Below are positions 28,929-37,200 of a DNA stretch of 45,157 bases, one piece after another (position 1 is the stretch's first letter; each line of letters opens with the position of its first letter). The stretch spans positions 1-45,157 of the IMG/VR virus record IMGVR_UViG_3300033145_001380; one strand, given 5' to 3'. This DNA comes from a virus. The position numbers and the translations under genes were made by a program. The notes beneath the pieces were generated by a model. The model made no database searches. It worked only from the letters and a program-made list of their open reading frames with translations, and had not been told where the DNA came from.

Positions 28929-29834
28929 ATGAGTTTAATTAGTGAAGCAGGTTCGTATCGTGGCGTGGTATTAGAGCATACAGCAAGTATTACAAAAGAA
29001 AGTGGGCTGCCACGGATGGAGATAAAGTTACGTGCATTGGAGTTTTATGATGATGACGAGAAAATATGGCTGCCTTGTGAGGGCGATAACGACAGGATTA
29101 CCGCTTTTCTCACGCTGTTTAATAAACATAAGGAGCCGATTTTTCATGCCCGTGATGTTATGCGAGTTTTCGAGTGGGACGGCAAGTCTCTTATTACTCT
29201 CAATAATCTTGACCTTGAAGGAGCGGAAGTACAATTTGAAGTTGCCGAGAATGTTTATAACGAAAAAACTTCGATGAAAGTGCAAAACATCCGCGGCTAT
29301 AATGATGAACCCGGCAACTCATTGAAAAAACTTGATGATGCTGAACTCAGTCAACTTAATGCAGAATTTAGTGCCGCTCTCAAGAAACTTGGCGGTGCCC
29401 CAAAAGTCGCATCGGCTAAAGCTAAAGCACCGGCTGTACCTGCAAAGGCAACGACGAAGAAAGCCACCAAAAAGGCCGCTCCGAAACCTCCTGCTGCACC
29501 TACAGCTAAAGCGGTTGAAAAACTTACGGACGCCTCACCTGAACTTCCTGTCGAAGAAGCGGTCGAGGAATTCCAGAAAGCTCCGCCGAAACCTCCGAAA
29601 GCAGCACCAAAACCAGCTACTGCTGTTGTTGATGATGCCACAACGTATGAGGGGTCGTGGGGTATATGCTGTGCCCAAAAAGCTGAAGGTGTCACAGATG
29701 ATGCGCTTGCTCAAGCATTTACGCGGGCCATGTACAACATAGCCCCGAACCAGAGTGAAGATGAAATCGTTGCTGAAGACTGGCAGAAAATTACGGATAC
29801 CGTAACTGCTGAAACTGGTACTTTTGCTAAGTAA
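28929..29834 (+). CDS. SSB-like protein with Ala/Pro/Lys-rich linker
   Basis: GGGAGAC precedes the ATG. Residues ~1-135 (ISEAGSYRGVVLEHTASITK, MEIKLRALEFYDDDEKIWL) have the beta pattern of phage OB-fold or DUF669-like single-strand binding proteins that accompany Sak4. Residues ~150-225 form a flexible Ala/Pro/Lys linker. A C-terminal acidic domain follows (CCAQKAEGVTDDALAQAFTR and later residues). The linker resembles the tails by which SSBs recruit partners. Role in recombination and replication is inferred from position and fold. Confidence 0.7.
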   Translation: MSLISEAGSYRGVVLEHTASITKESGLPRMEIKLRALEFYDDDEKIWLPCEGDNDRITAFLTLFNKHKEPIFHARDVMRVFEWDGKSLITLNNLDLEGAEVQFEVAENVYNEKTSMKVQNIRGYNDEPGNSLKKLDDAELSQLNAEFSAALKKLGGAPKVASAKAKAPAVPAKATTKKATKKAAPKPPAAPTAKAVEKLTDASPELPVEEAVEEFQKAPPKPPKAAPKPATAVVDDATTYEGSWGICCAQKAEGVTDDALAQAFTRAMYNIAPNQSEDEIVAEDWQKITDTVTAETGTFAK

Positions 29835-29846
29835 GTTGCTTTAATA

Positions 29847-29920
29847 TATGGGGCTGGTAGGACCTGCGTAAGAGGGAACTTGTAACTCCTGTAGTTATGA
29901 CACTCCTGCCTACCCCCATA
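29847..29920 (+). ncRNA. 74-nt structured RNA element, tRNA-sized, possibly a terminator
   Basis: The ends pair perfectly over seven bases (TATGGGG with CCCCATA). A further GTAGG at 29857-29861 can pair with CCTAC at 29909-29913. TTTT follows at 29921. In the middle, CTTGTAA stands at the place of an anticodon loop, with four of five flanking bases able to pair. The T-arm and its usual TTC loop are absent, so it is not a normal tRNA. A structured leader, a terminator with a large loop or a tRNA mimic are all possible. Confidence 0.35.
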
Positions 29921-29972
29921 TTTTGAAAAGCGACAGGTATGCAAGCAGGCTGCTTTTTCTGGAAGGCATAAT

Positions 29973-32228
29973 ATGGCAGAGCCAAATTTTGCAAATTTGT
30001 TTGAAACATATCGGCAGAATGTTTGCCCCGCTATGCTTGAATACTTAGCCAATGACCTTGGTGTGACTGCTAAGTCTCTTGACACCATGGGCGTTGGCTA
30101 CGAGTTTGCCGGTCCGTCATGGGTCTTTGCAGAGCGTAGCCCGTCCGGTAAAATCATCGGCTTAATTCGCCGATTTCCTGATGGTAAAAAATATACAATC
30201 AGTGGTTCTAAGCGTGGTCTGACCTATATAATCAACCCTGATTTTGGCAAGCAAAAAGATCGTTATGTCCCGGGCAGACACAATTGGACTAGAGTTTCCC
30301 CAAGCATGCCATGCCCTTTATGTGGTAGAACTAAATGGTGCATGGTGTCCTCCGAGAATATCGATAACCCGCCAGCGGTTATCTGCGGCAATAAAACCGG
30401 CTCAGTTTGTGAGTGCGGTGAAGGGACTTATCTCCACATACTTCGTTCAGAGGATAATAGGAGTTCAAGCTGCGAGACTGTCCTCCCGCAAACCACACTC
30501 CCCATACTCATCGTTGAAGGCCAGACAGATGTAGCGGCGGCAGCCGACTTAGGTTTTGTAGGAATCGGTAGACCTTCAGCTAAGTCCGTTAAGATGCTGC
30601 TAAAGATGCCATTGAATAACCGCCCTGTTGTTGTTATCGGCGAAAACGATGCTGGGGCTGGTAAGGGCGGGATGGAATCTGCTTATCGTACTATAGGCAA
30701 ACTCACTGCTAACATCATACAGCTTATGCCTCCTACCGGGATCAAAGACTTACGAGCATGGCTGAAGACCGGACTTACTAGCGACGGGCTGATTGCCGCG
30801 ATTGAAAATGCACCGGCTGCACCTGTTAGTGAAGTGTTCGAGGATGACGTAGCACATACAGTGGCGAAAGCGTGGATGGAAAAGGAACTCCTGATAGATG
30901 GGTTCCCCAATATACGACTTTATAAAGGACAGTGGCTGCATTACAATGACGGGCGTTATCAAAAAGAAGTAGACGTATTGCTACGTGGCCGCTTGTACAA
31001 GTTTCTTGACGGGAAACAGTATCAAAAAGTTGACAGTGTTGGTGCTATTACCCTTGCTCCCTATAAACCTTCGCGTGCTAAAATCAGTGATATTTTTGAC
31101 GCACTCAATCAATGGTGCCCGATTGTACAAGACCCGCCTACGTGGCTGGACGACGAACCCCATACTGACCCAGTGAATCTGATCCCTTTCAAAAATGGCA
31201 TCCTCGATTTCGATGCGTACATGGAAGGCAGCATTGTATTGCTTGAACCTACCCCTGCATTTTTTAACATGAACGTAGTACCATATGACTTTGATGAAAC
31301 TTTGGAATCAAAAATATGGGACGACTTCCTTGATGACATATTCAATGGGGATCGGGAAAAGATTAACTTATTGGCTGAATGGATGGGGTACAATTGTGTG
31401 CCTGACATGTCGCATGAGAAGATGATGATTTTTACTGGCCGACCACGGTCGGGTAAGTCAACAGTACTGGAAGCATTACGACACATGCTTGGCCATGAAC
31501 AGTGTTGTGAGTCAACCTTCCAAAGTCTATGTGGGCCTTTTGGGCTGCAACCTATGGTGGGCACGCTTGCTGCTTTGATTGGTGACGCTAAGACACCTCA
31601 TGCTCGTGAATCGGATGCTGCATTGGAAAAATTATTGCAGATTGTAGGTGGTGATCCTGTTACGATTAACCGCAAGGGCATATCACAAATGCCTACTGTC
31701 CAGTTGAAATGCAGATTCACCATGGCCATGAATGAGTTACCGGCTTTTGCCGATCATGCTAATGCGTTGGAACCCCGGAAAGAAGACCGCTTCTTAAAAA
31801 CAAAATTGAATAAGGAAGCTAGTGTCGGTAGGCTTATTAACTTCGCATTACGTGGGCTAAAACGGTTGCGGGAGAACAAGGTTTTTACGTTGCCGAAAAG
31901 TTCCAGTGATCTAACGGACCAGTTTAGGATTATCTCCAACCCTATCCACGAATTTGTTGACGAGTGTTGTGAATTTTCTACCGATGAGTCTCATCGTGAA
32001 TCACGTAATAAATTAAAGGTAGTAACAAATGACTTGTATGAAACGTGGCGTGTTTGGTGCAAATGTAACGGTAGAGCGCCTGGGATCAAGCCATTGTTTT
32101 TCAGTAGGTTTGCTGCAAGTTATCCACATATTGTTAAAAACAGGACTCGGGTTGACGGTTCTCAACGGTATGTTTACAGGGGTGTAATGTTAACTGAAGA
32201 AGCTAAATTAAAATACTTAGGGGGTTAA
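29973..32228 (+). CDS. Primase-helicase (TOPRIM plus SF3/D5-like)
   Basis: This 751-residue protein has GAAGG upstream. After a basic N-terminus it has a zinc region near residues 113-150 (PCPLCGRTKWC, VICGNK, CECGEG). The TOPRIM core follows (ILIVEGQTDVAAAADLGFVG near 179, with VVVIGENDAG after it). Next come a D5-type N-terminal region with LIPFKNGILDFD and SF3 helicase motifs: GRPRSGKST (~488-497) and ALIGDAKTPHARES. C-terminal winged-helix-type sequence ends the protein. Such enzymes lay primers and unwind DNA at the fork. The rest of the replisome (polymerase, SSB, nuclease) is encoded just upstream. Confidence 0.9.
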   Translation: MAEPNFANLFETYRQNVCPAMLEYLANDLGVTAKSLDTMGVGYEFAGPSWVFAERSPSGKIIGLIRRFPDGKKYTISGSKRGLTYIINPDFGKQKDRYVPGRHNWTRVSPSMPCPLCGRTKWCMVSSENIDNPPAVICGNKTGSVCECGEGTYLHILRSEDNRSSSCETVLPQTTLPILIVEGQTDVAAAADLGFVGIGRPSAKSVKMLLKMPLNNRPVVVIGENDAGAGKGGMESAYRTIGKLTANIIQLMPPTGIKDLRAWLKTGLTSDGLIAAIENAPAAPVSEVFEDDVAHTVAKAWMEKELLIDGFPNIRLYKGQWLHYNDGRYQKEVDVLLRGRLYKFLDGKQYQKVDSVGAITLAPYKPSRAKISDIFDALNQWCPIVQDPPTWLDDEPHTDPVNLIPFKNGILDFDAYMEGSIVLLEPTPAFFNMNVVPYDFDETLESKIWDDFLDDIFNGDREKINLLAEWMGYNCVPDMSHEKMMIFTGRPRSGKSTVLEALRHMLGHEQCCESTFQSLCGPFGLQPMVGTLAALIGDAKTPHARESDAALEKLLQIVGGDPVTINRKGISQMPTVQLKCRFTMAMNELPAFADHANALEPRKEDRFLKTKLNKEASVGRLINFALRGLKRLRENKVFTLPKSSSDLTDQFRIISNPIHEFVDECCEFSTDESHRESRNKLKVVTNDLYETWRVWCKCNGRAPGIKPLFFSRFAASYPHIVKNRTRVDGSQRYVYRGVMLTEEAKLKYLGG

Positions 32229-32230
32229 TT

Positions 32231-32782
32231 ATGGAGCATACAGATATAGTACTTCTCACTGTAATTATTTCGTTGTTAATCTTTATAGCCTTTATAGGAG
32301 GCTGTGCCATGTTCCAGGCCGGAACAAATTCAGGTGATACTCTCATCGATTTACCTGAGACGGGTACACAGGCTATGTTTCAGACATTGAGGAGGGCTAA
32401 TTGGCTATACACTTTGTCTATTATCGGTATCGGCGCTGGGTTTTATGCCTTTTTGAATGGCAGTGGTAAGGGGCTTCAAATCATGGCGGCATGTTTTGTA
32501 GTCCTTAGTCTTATCATAGGGATAACCCGGTATTCTGCAATTATCGCTGCTATCGCTATGATTGGGGCGGTGTGTTTAATGGTTTACAGCACAGTAGTTA
32601 AGAATAAGGCCCTGCGAGAAGTTATAGCAGGTGTACAAAAAACTCGTGATGTAATGCGAGTTGGGTCACGAGTCGGGATTATGAAACCACAGATCGGGGC
32701 TGTAGAAATGGATGACCGTCTTTCTGAAATGCAATCCAAAACAACCGAGGCCATTGTCAAGGCCGTGAAAGGAACATTATGA
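32231..32782 (+). CDS. Membrane protein with four predicted segments
   Basis: GGGGG precedes the ATG. Of 183 residues, hydrophobic helices are near 7-27 (VLLTVIISLLIFIAFIGGC), 57-77, 80-97 and 102-122. A charged C-terminal half follows (VIAGVQKTRDVMRVGSRVG). The LIFIAFIGGC stretch resembles a lipobox, so the first segment may be cleaved and lipidated. No known family; a role in lysis control or envelope change is possible but unproven. Confidence 0.6.
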   Translation: MEHTDIVLLTVIISLLIFIAFIGGCAMFQAGTNSGDTLIDLPETGTQAMFQTLRRANWLYTLSIIGIGAGFYAFLNGSGKGLQIMAACFVVLSLIIGITRYSAIIAAIAMIGAVCLMVYSTVVKNKALREVIAGVQKTRDVMRVGSRVGIMKPQIGAVEMDDRLSEMQSKTTEAIVKAVKGTL

Positions 32783-32940
32783 AAGCAAGTGAACTGATAG
32801 TGGAATTGAAAAGACAAGTTAAATTACATGGTGATTTACAATGTATTCTTGACGATGACTATGGGGGTTTGGACATAAATGGAGTGAGGGTAACTGATAT
32901 ATATGGAGAAGAAGTATTTCTTATTACCGATGCAGTATGA
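32779..32940 (+). CDS. 53-residue conserved phage protein
   Basis: The start overlaps the previous stop (ATGA). The product MKASELIVELKRQVKLHGDL, then QCILDDDYGGLDINGV, matches a frequent small phage protein pattern: a helix, an acidic turn and a strand. No known function. Confidence 0.65.
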   Translation: MKASELIVELKRQVKLHGDLQCILDDDYGGLDINGVRVTDIYGEEVFLITDAV

Positions 32941-33293
32941 AAAATTTCCTAAATAGAGGCCAGTTACTTACTTGGTTAGATCAGCACGCACCTACCAGAG
33001 CCGTTCAGCGTGGATTACATTCAGGCCTGCCAGTCGTATTACTCGGTGGTTTTAAGCCGCTACCTAACAGTAATCGTCCTGGCTGGATCATCATGGTCCA
33101 GACGAAAACGGGGCGTGAGTACTACGTGGCCATAGCTATCGGGTGGAACCGTGATCCGTATGCTTACTTAGTTGATTACGTTGATTGGAAGGACTATTGC
33201 TCCAGTGATCACCCGCTGTACAAAGGTGACATACCCGACGTAGCAGCAAAACACCAACAACTTGGTACAGTAGAAAGAGTAAATAATGACTAA
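32937..33293 (+). CDS. Hypothetical protein
   Basis: The start overlaps the preceding stop. The 118-residue product has MKNFLNRGQLLTWLDQHAPT, a Trp-rich beta middle (GWIIMVQTKTGREYYVAIAI) and an acidic strand (YLVDYVDWKDYCSSDHPL). No family recognised; the pattern looks like a small mixed alpha/beta domain. Confidence 0.6.
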   Translation: MKNFLNRGQLLTWLDQHAPTRAVQRGLHSGLPVVLLGGFKPLPNSNRPGWIIMVQTKTGREYYVAIAIGWNRDPYAYLVDYVDWKDYCSSDHPLYKGDIPDVAAKHQQLGTVERVNND

Positions 33294-33501
33294 CGAAAAA
33301 TTGATACCTCTGTCAGCAGTCCCTGCTATTCTTGCTGAACTTACTGGAGTTACGCGTTCTAAAGCTACGGTTTATCTGTGGATAAAAAAAGGTTGCAGAA
33401 CGTATGACGGCAGGATCGTAATGTTCCCGGCCAAGTTTCATTTTGGTCAGTGGTTTACAACGCGATCAGAAGTCGTACAATTTATTGGAGATGTGGGATG
33501 A
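33286..33501 (+). CDS. Excisionase/MerR-like winged-helix protein
   Basis: The 71-residue product has a predicted winged helix: LIPLSAVPAILAELTGVTRS, then KATVYLWIKKGCRTYDGRIV and a C-terminal FTTRSEVVQFI. It resembles small DNA-binding proteins of the Xis/DUF1580 type, which begin with a helix-turn-helix and a KGxxxxDG turn. It is late in the plus-strand cluster. No integrase is seen, so a regulatory rather than excision role is more likely. Confidence 0.65.
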   Translation: MTNEKLIPLSAVPAILAELTGVTRSKATVYLWIKKGCRTYDGRIVMFPAKFHFGQWFTTRSEVVQFIGDVG

Positions 33502-33728
33502 ATCGGAGAAGTTTCCTAAAGAAAATAGCGGCCGTTGCTACTGGTGTTGTAGTCCTGCCGACAGCGGTAAAGAAGCTATCGTTCAAGCCTAATCCTGTTC
33601 AGGTAGAATGGATGTGGATACATGCTGGGTATAGCTACAATAAGAATGAGATTAATCGCATGTGTAGCACAATACCAGTAGAGAATCGCTTTATCAAAAA
33701 ATTAGTTAATAACGAGAATGTAGGATAA
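33498..33728 (+). CDS. Small protein with twin-arginine (Tat) signal
   Basis: The ATG overlaps the previous stop. The 76-residue product starts MNRRSFLKKIAAVATGVVVL, an exact Tat consensus (RRSFLKK) with a hydrophobic core and PTAVKK after it. The mature part would be about 45 residues with aromatic strands. Tat export moves folded proteins across the inner membrane. A phage-encoded Tat substrate is unusual and points to a role in the host periplasm late in infection. Confidence 0.65.
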   Translation: MNRRSFLKKIAAVATGVVVLPTAVKKLSFKPNPVQVEWMWIHAGYSYNKNEINRMCSTIPVENRFIKKLVNNENVG

Positions 33729-33731
33729 ATA

Positions 33732-34046
33732 ATGGCATATACTCAAAAGACTATCTGCGTCATACAGCATAATAACAACAAGCTGGCGATCTTAAAGTTT
33801 ATGGACCCAGCAAATTTGATGGCTCTTGCTCTTAGCGGAGGTGCAATTGTGTGGGTCTATCGCGGTATGGCAATGTTGATACCGGCAGCAAGGATTGCGA
33901 ACATGGCTTCTATGGTCGAAGCTGTAGGGAAAATTGATTCGAAAAAATCATGCTTCCCGCAATTCATGTTCACTGTGGAAGACGTAATTATTTTACCAAA
34001 AGAAATTGCTAACGCACTATTGAGTGAGGATGTAGAATCCCATTGA
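33732..34046 (+). CDS. Hypothetical protein at the end of the plus-strand cluster
   Basis: This product has 104 residues, with AGGA before the ATG. It has MAYTQKTICVIQHNNNKLAI, a mid hydrophobic stretch (LMALALSGGAIVWVYRGMAM) and an acidic tail. Its last 30 bases overlap the 3' end of the convergent holin-like gene. It resembles no family I know. Confidence 0.6.
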   Translation: MAYTQKTICVIQHNNNKLAILKFMDPANLMALALSGGAIVWVYRGMAMLIPAARIANMASMVEAVGKIDSKKSCFPQFMFTVEDVIILPKEIANALLSEDVESH

Positions 34047-34196
34047 TATAAGTAGTGTAGTAACTACTCCGATACCAGCGAAAAACAGCCTTTTGTGGTG
34101 GGCCATATGATCGGTTAATAGGTTTTTAATCCATTTAACATCGGTTGAAAGTTCCATCAATAGATCTCTATCTGTTTGTTCTGTTTTCTCTGTCAT
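34017..34196 (-). CDS. Holin-like / XhlA-like membrane protein
   Basis: GAGGAAAC precedes this ATG. The 59-residue product opens with an acidic helix (TEKTEQTDRDLLMELSTDV), then KWIKNLLTDHMAHHKRL. One membrane segment follows (FFAGIGVVTTLLISMGFYIL). This is the layout of haemolysin XhlA-type and other small phage holins: coiled N-terminus with KWL-H-KR, then one C-terminal helix. It is the last gene of the minus-strand virion block, a normal place for a lysis gene. No endolysin stands beside it. Confidence 0.7.
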   Translation of the reverse strand: MTEKTEQTDRDLLMELSTDVKWIKNLLTDHMAHHKRLFFAGIGVVTTLLISMGFYILTQ

Positions 34197-34253
34197 TTTG
34201 TTTCCTCTATCTTTTTTGTTGAAGTCATCAGTCCTGCACTTGTCGTGAGAGCA

Positions 34254-37200
34254 TCAAACCCGTCTATTTCTCCGGTTATTTTGAACCTGTATCGGCTGTG
34301 CAGCACGTGCTTCGTAAAGAATGAAAGAGAGTGCTTGGCTATATTCCACTGGCTTGCCACCACCCGCAGAATACTTTGTTAAAGCGCCTCTTAATTTGCC
34401 GCCTTTTTCTTCTCCCCTGCGATAACCGCCTTTACGGGAGGCGGTTTTATATTTCCCTTTATCGTCGATACCGAGGATTTCACTAAAAGACGTAAATTTT
34501 CTGCTCCTCCAATCTTCACCGGTTATAACATCTAAAAATATCCGGGATGTTACGCTTCCTTTATGCTTAGCAGAACGTACTGGGTGAATCGCAAATTTTA
34601 CCGGGTCTTTGAAATGGCCGATAAGTGAGAAGTATTTCCTCTTGTCATGGCTTCCACCTAATAACCTATATAACGGGGTTATATCGACGTCCAGCCATCG
34701 TAGACTCCCAGCTTTCCATGCTTTTTGATACCGTTCGATAAAGTCCTTATCATCGCCAGCGGCCATTAGGAGATTAAATATAATAGTAGCCACGCCCATT
34801 TTGAAAGCTACTCTCCCCCAGAGAGCGCGGTATATGGCACCTTCATCGCCCCCCTTAAATGCCTTAACCATTGATCTGATATTGGATTCTGTCCAGTCAG
34901 GGGCAAGAGTTACAAGCTGGAAGATGTGCTGGACAGTCGGGTTACGACCCATTCTTCTCAGATTGAGATTACCAAAGTCATCATTGGCATAATCTGCTAC
35001 CATTTTAGCGATATCATGCTGCGTTATTTCTCCTCTTTCCAGCTTCCCCCGATTCTTTTTTAGCTGAAAACGATATTCTAACAGTGCAGTTTGCACCTTC
35101 AAATAGGGCCCCAGTTTCTTAAACAGGAAATCTTTCTGCTGCTGCATAATTTCATTAACAGCATCCAGTCCTTTTTCTCCCGCTTCAAAATGTCTGGCAA
35201 CTCTACTATAAACAGTGTCCTTCTGCCACAGGTCTTCTTCATTCCATTCTTGTATCTCGCCCGTCAATAGGCCCCCCCTAACAAGTTGCTGGAATTCGGG
35301 TTCATAATTAAGTATTGCTTTTCTTCCTTTTTTGTAGCCTTTAACAGGACTAAGATTCTTAAAGCCGGTTCTTCCGCCCGCCATATATGACCTCAGATAC
35401 GCTTGATGGTGAAAAAATGAAGTCATCAGAATGTTCTGTTTGATTATCGCATTCCATTTCGACAGCCAGTCAATCCCTGCTATGCCTCGTAACTTAGACC
35501 CCGTCAAAGCATTATTTAATTTCTTAGCAAGAACCGGTTCGGCGTACATTTCAACCCGTTCCATAACAGTTCCTTCTTTTGTTACAAAGAAGTTTTGGCC
35601 GTATGCCTCGCCGGGTTCCGCCTTACCTGCAAATTTCCAAGTAGTAAAATTGGGGTGCTCTACTCTCACCCAACCTTCAAGTCGTTTTGGACTGATCAAA
35701 CCCCAGTCTTTCGCTAATTTCATAACCTGCTTATCGACCATAGCTTGGGTCACTTGCATGTGTGCTACTTTTTGAGCCTCAATAGCTCCTGTTATCCTAA
35801 GAGTTTTCCCAAGAGACCAACCATGTAAAATTCCTTCAAGAGTCCTCGCTTTAGCTCTTGCTGTTGTAGTACCGAATTTCTTAAACAGGGGTCTTTTTTC
35901 TTTCTGTCCCCAGAGTATCGCTGTATAGTATTCCTTAGAGTTGTGGATAACTTCTTGGTCTTTAGCTATATCACCAAAGGCTTTATTCTCTGCTATTATT
36001 TTATCGGCAAAAGATTGGACCTCAGGTGGGAGATTCTGGGCTAAATCTACTACCTTTTTTTGAGCCGCAGTTAATTTATCATAGTGCTTTATCTGATCAG
36101 GGTTATTCTGCAAATCAATATACACATGCACCGCGAAATCCATCAACTTTGCATCTTGACCATATTTTTTCAGCCCCATTATTTCTGTCAGTTCAGCTTG
36201 ATGCTGAGTAGCTACTACTTTTGTAGCCGTTTCTTTATCGTCCCGCTCTGCATAGAACATATCAAGCAGGGCAGAGGTATCTTTTGAATCGGAAGTTAAT
36301 CTTATCGGGGCCACTTTTGCTAATTGCGCCAAATTAGTCTGTACGACGGGTTCTACTGTGGGAGTAATCACGTCGCCAGAAGGCTTGATTCTTGCCACTT
36401 CTACTGATTCTTTCGCCGATTCTTTTAAGGTAATAACGCCTCCGGTTTTTGCGGCCTGTCTGCCGTACTCATTACTGAATTCGGCTATCTGGTCGCCAAC
36501 GGCTTTTATTCGCTCGAAGCCCTCTTTCGATGGGGATTCTGTAAAGCTATTTATCGCGTCGGCGTATTCCGGTAGCAGTTCTTCTATCTTGCCAAGCTCA
36601 GCCAGTAATTCGGGGTTATCTCTTATGTCCTCAGAAATGTTGTCGTAATGTTCTTGTATCTTCGCCAGATCAGATTTCATTACTTTAACTTGTGATTCCT
36701 TGCTGCCCGCACCAGCGACGATGTTATCAGCATTATTTCTGATAGAGGTTAGCTTCGCAACAAAACCTTTGGAGTATACCTTACGGAGTACCCTTTTTTT
36801 GGTTACTTCCGTGATGATTTGTGCAGTAGGTGTAGTACTAAGCCTATCGCGATAATCTTCAGCCATTTTTTTAGCGGCAGCAGCATTACGTAATTTTATA
36901 GAGTGTACTTCTTTACCATTCAGCTTGAATAATACCAGATTATCTTTGCCGTTAAATATATCTTTTGTTTCATCGTATTCTATTTGTGTTCCGGGAATAA
37001 AGGATGTAGCGGGGGTTGTATCACCTGCTCTTGCTGCCGCTTCAACAATGCCTTCATACAATCCCGCTTCTTTTTCAACTCCAATAGCCTGCTCGGTCGT
37101 TTGCTGAAGAGTGTGAAGCATAGCTTTTTTTTGGTCATCAGGCATATTGGGGCTTTTCTCAATCTCATCGGCTATTTCTTGTGCCCGATTCAGGGTAGCG

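Noticed and set aside
29332-29742. 136-codon plus-strand frame inside the SSB-like gene
   Set aside because: Arg/Leu/Lys-rich shadow of the Ala/Pro/Lys linker; no ribosome site and it lies wholly inside a better gene.
28929-29834. Assignment of the SSB-like protein as a capsid or histone-like protein because of its Lys/Ala/Pro tract
   Set aside because: The tract is a linker between two domains and the gene stands in the recombination module; an SSB-like role fits better.
29847-29920. Functional tRNA-Thr(TGT)
   Set aside because: Acceptor and loop look suggestive, but there is no T-arm or TTC loop and the D-arm does not fold. Kept only as a structured element.
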